A stretch of 64,000 nucleotides of DNA from Cohnella sp. CFH 77786 (GTDB lineage Bacteria > Bacillota > Bacilli > Paenibacillales > Paenibacillaceae). The stretch spans positions 20,627-84,626 of the forward strand of contig NZ_WJIB01000007.1 of assembly GCF_019400745.1 (NCBI RefSeq), written 5' to 3'. The translations under genes and the position numbers were made by a program. Positions 60,778 to 64,000 of the stretch are shown in pieces (position 1 is the first letter of the stretch; each line of letters begins with the position of its first letter). The notes beneath the pieces were generated by a model. That model was not told where the DNA came from, did not search any database, and was given only the letters and a program-made list of their open reading frames with translations.

Positions 60778-61221
60778 TTATGGCATCGCCATCTTGATCA
60801 TGGCGCTATGTTCGACCAGCGTACGCGCGATCTCGGAGAAGGACAATTCCTGCACGTATTGTTTTTTGCGGATCTCCGTCACGTCCTCGCGCACCAGCGC
60901 GATCTCCTTCAGCATGACGTCCGATCGTTTCTCCAAACGTTCGAAGCGGACTTCCAGCCTGTCGACGCGAGCGTCGAGGTTGTCGATTTTGACGTTTAAT
61001 GCCGCGACCTCTCCTCGCAGTTCCGCAACCTCGCCGCGCAATTCCCGGATGTCATTCCTGACTTCGCTGCGGAAATTCGTGAAGTCTTGATTCATCACGT
61101 TCATGTCCTGTTTGAGCGCATTCATGTCCTGTTTGAGGACATTCATGTCCTGTTTGAGCGCATTCATGTCCTGACTGAGCATGTTCATCGCATCCAAAAG
61201 CCGGCTTGCCCACTCTTCCAT
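60778..61221 (-). CDS. Coiled-coil hypothetical protein
   Basis: The 147-residue protein is almost wholly heptad-like. It begins with four degenerate repeats of (L/V)(K/S)QDMNxL (residues about 12-46), then VAELRGEVAALNVKIDNLDA and RVDRLEVRFERLEKRSD, ending in a short globular tail (QELSFSEIARTLVEHSAMIK). The DNA shows matching direct repeats near 61090-61170 (TTCATGTCCTGTTTGAG). It is likely an oligomeric rod; function unknown. Similar small coiled-coil proteins are frequent in Paenibacillaceae. Confidence 0.75.
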   Translation of the reverse strand: MEEWASRLLDAMNMLSQDMNALKQDMNVLKQDMNALKQDMNVMNQDFTNFRSEVRNDIRELRGEVAELRGEVAALNVKIDNLDARVDRLEVRFERLEKRSDVMLKEIALVREDVTEIRKKQYVQELSFSEIARTLVEHSAMIKMAMP

Positions 61222-61380
61222 AGCGTTTCCTCCATTGAGAGATGATGTACACCGGTGCTTCCAGATGTGGTCAAATCATAGCATAAGTTGGGAGAAACGG
61301 TCGACGGTCTCAAGTCCCATCCGTTTGAAAGTACAGTGAATCGAGCTATCGTACGATGCTATCCCCCTCTTAAAACGCAG

Positions 61381-61411
61381 CCCCCTCGCCTGTCGGAAGC
61401 GGGAGAGGGGG
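61381..61411 (-). terminator. Stem-loop after the sfp gene
   Basis: CCCCCTCGC and GGGAGAGGGGG form a stem 15 bp after the phosphopantetheinyl transferase stop. It differs from the element at 60733-60763 at only a few positions. Confidence 0.55.
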
Positions 61412-61426
61412 CGATATCTAACATGT

Positions 61427-62182
61427 TCAGGTTACGGCACCGGGCGGACTTGCGGGCAATCTCGAACGGACGGAGGCGGACGAGAATACGTCCGTCAGCC
61501 TTTTGAACTCCCATACGTCAGCACGGTCCGGAAAACCGCGGCTTTGCGCGCATACCGACAATCGGTAAGCCGAGTCGAGGGCGAAGGTCTTGCAGAACCA
61601 TTCCGCTTGCCCGCCGCCGTCCCCGACCCGAGACGCGACCCCCGTTTCCGCCGGCAGTACGGAGAAGCCGCGCAGCGGAAGGCTCAGTCCTTTTCCGACC
61701 GCTTTCACGTAACTTTCCTTGCGTGTCCAGAAACGGCACAGCCCATCCTTGCGCTCGTCTGCAGGTAGTTCGTTGAATACCGATAATTCGGCGGGAGTCA
61801 GGATCCGGCCGGCGAGATCGAGCGGGACGGCATCCACCCCCTCGACGTCGATCCCGACGGCGGAGCGGTCGAATGCGGCGGCGACCCATTCCCCGGCGTG
61901 CGATACGTTGAAGTGCAGCCCGGCCGCGCGGTTGCCCCCGCGGCCGGCCAAAGCCGGTTTGCCGTACTCGTTCGCCGTAAACGCGATCTCATGGTTGCTC
62001 CACCCCAGTCTCTCCATCAACCAGGCTCGAACGAGCAAATCCGCGCTTAGAGTCCTCACGGCATCCTCGCGATGGCGGAACCTGAGAATACGGCTTCGTT
62101 TCTCCTCCGCCACTTTGTCCAGCAGCATGCCGAACATAGGCTCCGCGATGCCGTCGCCGACGCGAACCGCGATCACTTCCAA
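61427..62182 (-). CDS. 4'-phosphopantetheinyl transferase, Sfp type
   Basis: The enzyme loads the phosphopantetheine arm of CoA onto carrier proteins. The 251-residue protein has FRHREDAVRTLSADLLVRAW, NEYGKPALAGRGGNRAAGLH, FNVSHAGEWVAAAFDRSAVG, the metal-binding GIDVEGVD and the catalytic RFWTRKESYVKAVGKGLSLP. It overlaps the NRPS gene by 10 bp and so probably activates its carrier domains. Confidence 0.95.
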   Translation of the reverse strand: MEVIAVRVGDGIAEPMFGMLLDKVAEEKRSRILRFRHREDAVRTLSADLLVRAWLMERLGWSNHEIAFTANEYGKPALAGRGGNRAAGLHFNVSHAGEWVAAAFDRSAVGIDVEGVDAVPLDLAGRILTPAELSVFNELPADERKDGLCRFWTRKESYVKAVGKGLSLPLRGFSVLPAETGVASRVGDGGGQAEWFCKTFALDSAYRLSVCAQSRGFPDRADVWEFKRLTDVFSSASVRSRLPASPPGAVT

Positions 62183-64000
62183 CGGTTGTCCTCCTCTGCC
62201 TGGATCTCTTCGGTCTCCGGAAAGAAAAATCCGCTCCCGAACAATAACCCTTCCTCTCCATCTCCCGGTCCATGTCCCGGGCTCGGCGACAGCCCTTCCG
62301 GCAAAGCGGCCTTGGCCAGCTCTCCGAGCGCCGCTCGCGGATCCGCGGCCGCTCTCTCGAGCAGCTTCAGCAGACCGTCAGCCATCAGGGAGACCGTTCC
62401 TTCCGGCAACAAACGGCTGCGGAATTCGAAGACGAGCGCCAGCTTGCCGTCCCTCTCCTCCGCTTCCAGCACCAGATCCGCCTTCGCCGTGGCAAAGCTC
62501 CAGTCCAACGGCTCCCATTGCAGTTCGCCGCTCCCCGTTTCCATGGCATCGATATTCTGCATCACGAACATCGTATCGAACAGCGGATGCCGTGTCGCAT
62601 CCCAGCGGAGCAGCCCCCGTTCGTCCAGCAGCTCGGCCAGCTCTTCCGCCGGCAGCCATGGATGGTCGAAAGCCTGAAGCATGCTGGTCTTAACCTCCGC
62701 CAACCAGTCGGCAAAGGAAAGAGAACGGATCGGCCGATTGCGGATCGGAAGCGTTTGAACCAGCAGCCCCGCGGTATGGTCGAGATCAGGATGCGAACGC
62801 CCCGCCGTCGGCAGGCCGGTCACGACATCCTCCGTCCCGCACCAAAACCCAAGCATCGCCTGATAGGCGGCGAGCAGCGCCATGGAAAGCGTGCACCCGG
62901 CATCCCGCGCCAGCCGCCGGAGTGCATCCGTCATCTCCCCTTCGGCTGCAAACCGGTATCGGCGTCCTTCGTCCCGCGCGGCCGGGTCGGTCAATACCGA
63001 CCGATCCGCGTCCGTCGGCCAATCCAGCGAAGGAACGCCGTCCGCGAAACGGGTCAGCCAGTAGTCGAGCTCCCGGTCCCGTTCCGGTCCGGACAATATC
63101 CGGGCGAGCCACTCGCCGTAATCCTTCAACTGCGCCTTGACCGGCGGAAGCGGCCTTCCCTCGTACAAGGCAGTGAGATCCGAGACGAGCAAGCCGTTCG
63201 ACAAGCCGTCCGATACGGCATGATGAATATCGAAGAGGAACAAGTGCTGCCGTTCTCCGAGCGGTACGAGACCGGTCCGGAACAAGGGAGCCCTCGCGGT
63301 GTCGAAAGGACGCAGCCAGCGGAAAGCGGCCTGTTGCCAATCTTCTTTCCCGCCGCTTCCGAAAAATACGTCCGGATCGAGCATGAGGAAGGGAGCGTCT
63401 ACTGGTCCCGCAACGGTCTGAACGATCCGCCCGTCCTTCTGGCCGAAGGAGGTGCGCAGCGCTTCATGCCGCTCCGTCAACAGCTCCAAAGCCTTCCGCA
63501 GCTTGCCGGAATCGAGATCCCCTTTCAGAATCAGAGCCGCCGGCATATGGTAGGACAGGCTTGCCGGATTGCGGCTTTCGTGAATGAGCATTTGCCTTTG
63601 CGCCGGCGTCGCCGGATAGTGCGGTTTCGGCGCGGCAGGGGGGATCGGAGGATACGCCCGCTGCAACTTGCCCGACAGCATGCGGGATGCGAGCCCGCGT
63701 ACGGTCGGATGTTGAAAGACCTCCTTCAGCGGCAAGCGGACGGAAAATTCCCGCTCTGCCGCGGCCGTCAGCGCAGCCGCCTTGAGCGAATGGCCTCCAA
63801 GCTCGAAGAAGTTGTCGTGGACGCCCACCCTCTCGCGCTGCAGCAATTCCGCCCATAGCGCCGCCAGCTTCTCCTCCGTCCCGTTCTCCGGCGCCGCGTA
63901 TTCCGTCCCCGTCGCCATCTCTTCCTCCGGCTCCGGCAGCGCCTTGCGGTCCGCCTTCCCGCTCGCCGTCAGCGGCATCGACTCCAGCTGCACGAACGCC
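62173..64000 (-). CDS. Non-ribosomal peptide synthetase, C-terminal part (cut by window edge)
   Basis: The frame enters from the right edge within an adenylation domain tail (MPLTASGKADRKALP, the A10 motif with its catalytic Lys). A peptidyl carrier domain follows (NFFELGGHSLKAAALTAAAE, Ser attachment site). Then comes a condensation domain with ATPAQRQMLIHE, RHEALRTSF, FDIHHAVSDGLSNGLLVSDL (HHxxxDG), YGEWLARIL, GLPTAGRSHPDLDHTAGLLV and RHPLFDTMFVMQN. The protein ends about 90 residues later without a thioesterase or reductase. It is followed directly by the Sfp-type gene. The product cannot be judged from this fragment. Confidence 0.93.
   Translation of the reverse strand, partial: AFVQLESMPLTASGKADRKALPEPEEEMATGTEYAAPENGTEEKLAALWAELLQRERVGVHDNFFELGGHSLKAAALTAAAEREFSVRLPLKEVFQHPTVRGLASRMLSGKLQRAYPPIPPAAPKPHYPATPAQRQMLIHESRNPASLSYHMPAALILKGDLDSGKLRKALELLTERHEALRTSFGQKDGRIVQTVAGPVDAPFLMLDPDVFFGSGGKEDWQQAAFRWLRPFDTARAPLFRTGLVPLGERQHLFLFDIHHAVSDGLSNGLLVSDLTALYEGRPLPPVKAQLKDYGEWLARILSGPERDRELDYWLTRFADGVPSLDWPTDADRSVLTDPAARDEGRRYRFAAEGEMTDALRRLARDAGCTLSMALLAAYQAMLGFWCGTEDVVTGLPTAGRSHPDLDHTAGLLVQTLPIRNRPIRSLSFADWLAEVKTSMLQAFDHPWLPAEELAELLDERGLLRWDATRHPLFDTMFVMQNIDAMETGSGELQWEPLDWSFATAKADLVLEAEERDGKLALVFEFRSRLLPEGTVSLMADGLLKLLERAAADPRAALGELAKAALPEGLSPSPGHGPGDGEEGLLFGSGFFFPETEEIQAEEDNRWK

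Overview
The window looks like chromosomal DNA of a GC-rich, spore-forming Firmicute of the Paenibacillaceae (Paenibacillus/Cohnella type). Reasons: strong GGAGG-type ribosome binding sites with frequent TTG and GTG starts, sigma-A-like promoters, Gram-positive lipoprotein signals, YesM/YesN two-component pairs, a CcpN regulator next to its PPDK-regulatory partner, LutABC, a glgBCDA cluster with the GlgD subunit, and a giant spore-surface-type collagen-like protein.

Layout. 1-4.5 kb: an AraC-type regulator (cut by the window edge) divergent from an alpha-galactosidase melA, two decayed genes, DUF421 and DUF1361 membrane proteins and a pair of small coiled-coil ORFs. 4.7-12.7 kb: a glycogen operon on the minus strand (glgB-glgC-glgD-glgA-GH15 glucoamylase-like). 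13-14 kb: a DUF3892 protein and a free-standing LytTR-type DNA-binding protein. 13.8-23.5 kb: an OmpR-family two-component system followed by a tightly overlapping operon of lipoprotein SBP, ABC ATPase, HlyD-like adaptor, large FtsX-type permease, ABC ATPase fused to an AbrB-like domain, and an ECF sigma factor. Matching direct repeats in front of both transcription units suggest one regulon. 23.6-27.1 kb: ccpN, PPDK regulatory protein, fructose-6-phosphate aldolase/transaldolase and glpX, a carbon-flux cluster with candidate CcpN operators at the fsa and glpX promoters. 27.2-28.8 kb: two intergenic tandem-repeat arrays. 28.8-32.6 kb: lutABC plus lutR (lactate use). 32.7-38.4 kb: rhamnose catabolism (rhaEW, rhaA, rhaB and a DeoR regulator). 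38.6-39.3 kb: a third tandem array made of hairpins. 39.4-41.2 kb: two short-chain dehydrogenases. 41.5-50.3 kb: two TPR-containing glycosyltransferases, one fused to a methyltransferase, convergent with a 2041-residue Gly-Pro-Thr collagen-like protein. 50.5-60.3 kb: rhamnose uptake (rhaT-rhaP-rhaQ-rhaS), mutarotase rhaM and a three-component sensor (SBP lipoprotein, YesM kinase, YesN regulator). 60.8-64 kb: a coiled-coil protein, an Sfp-type phosphopantetheinyl transferase and the 3' end of an NRPS gene.

How it fits together. Much of the window concerns carbohydrates: alpha-galactosides, glycogen storage and mobilisation, the glycolysis/gluconeogenesis switch, lactate, and a complete rhamnose system (sense, import, mutarotate, isomerise, phosphorylate, cleave, oxidise). 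The rhamnose genes are split by a surface-glycoprotein cassette. The collagen-like protein with its neighbouring glycosyltransferases is the most distinctive module: by analogy with BclA of Bacillus exosporium it is a plausible O-glycosylated spore-surface filament, but with an unusual Lys/Arg/His-rich N-terminus. The points most worth checking are that cassette, the operator predictions (two-component regulon, CcpN, LutR), the compensating changes in the hairpin array, a dispersed repeat that appears to supply the 3' end of rhaB, and a probable ATC start of ccpN.
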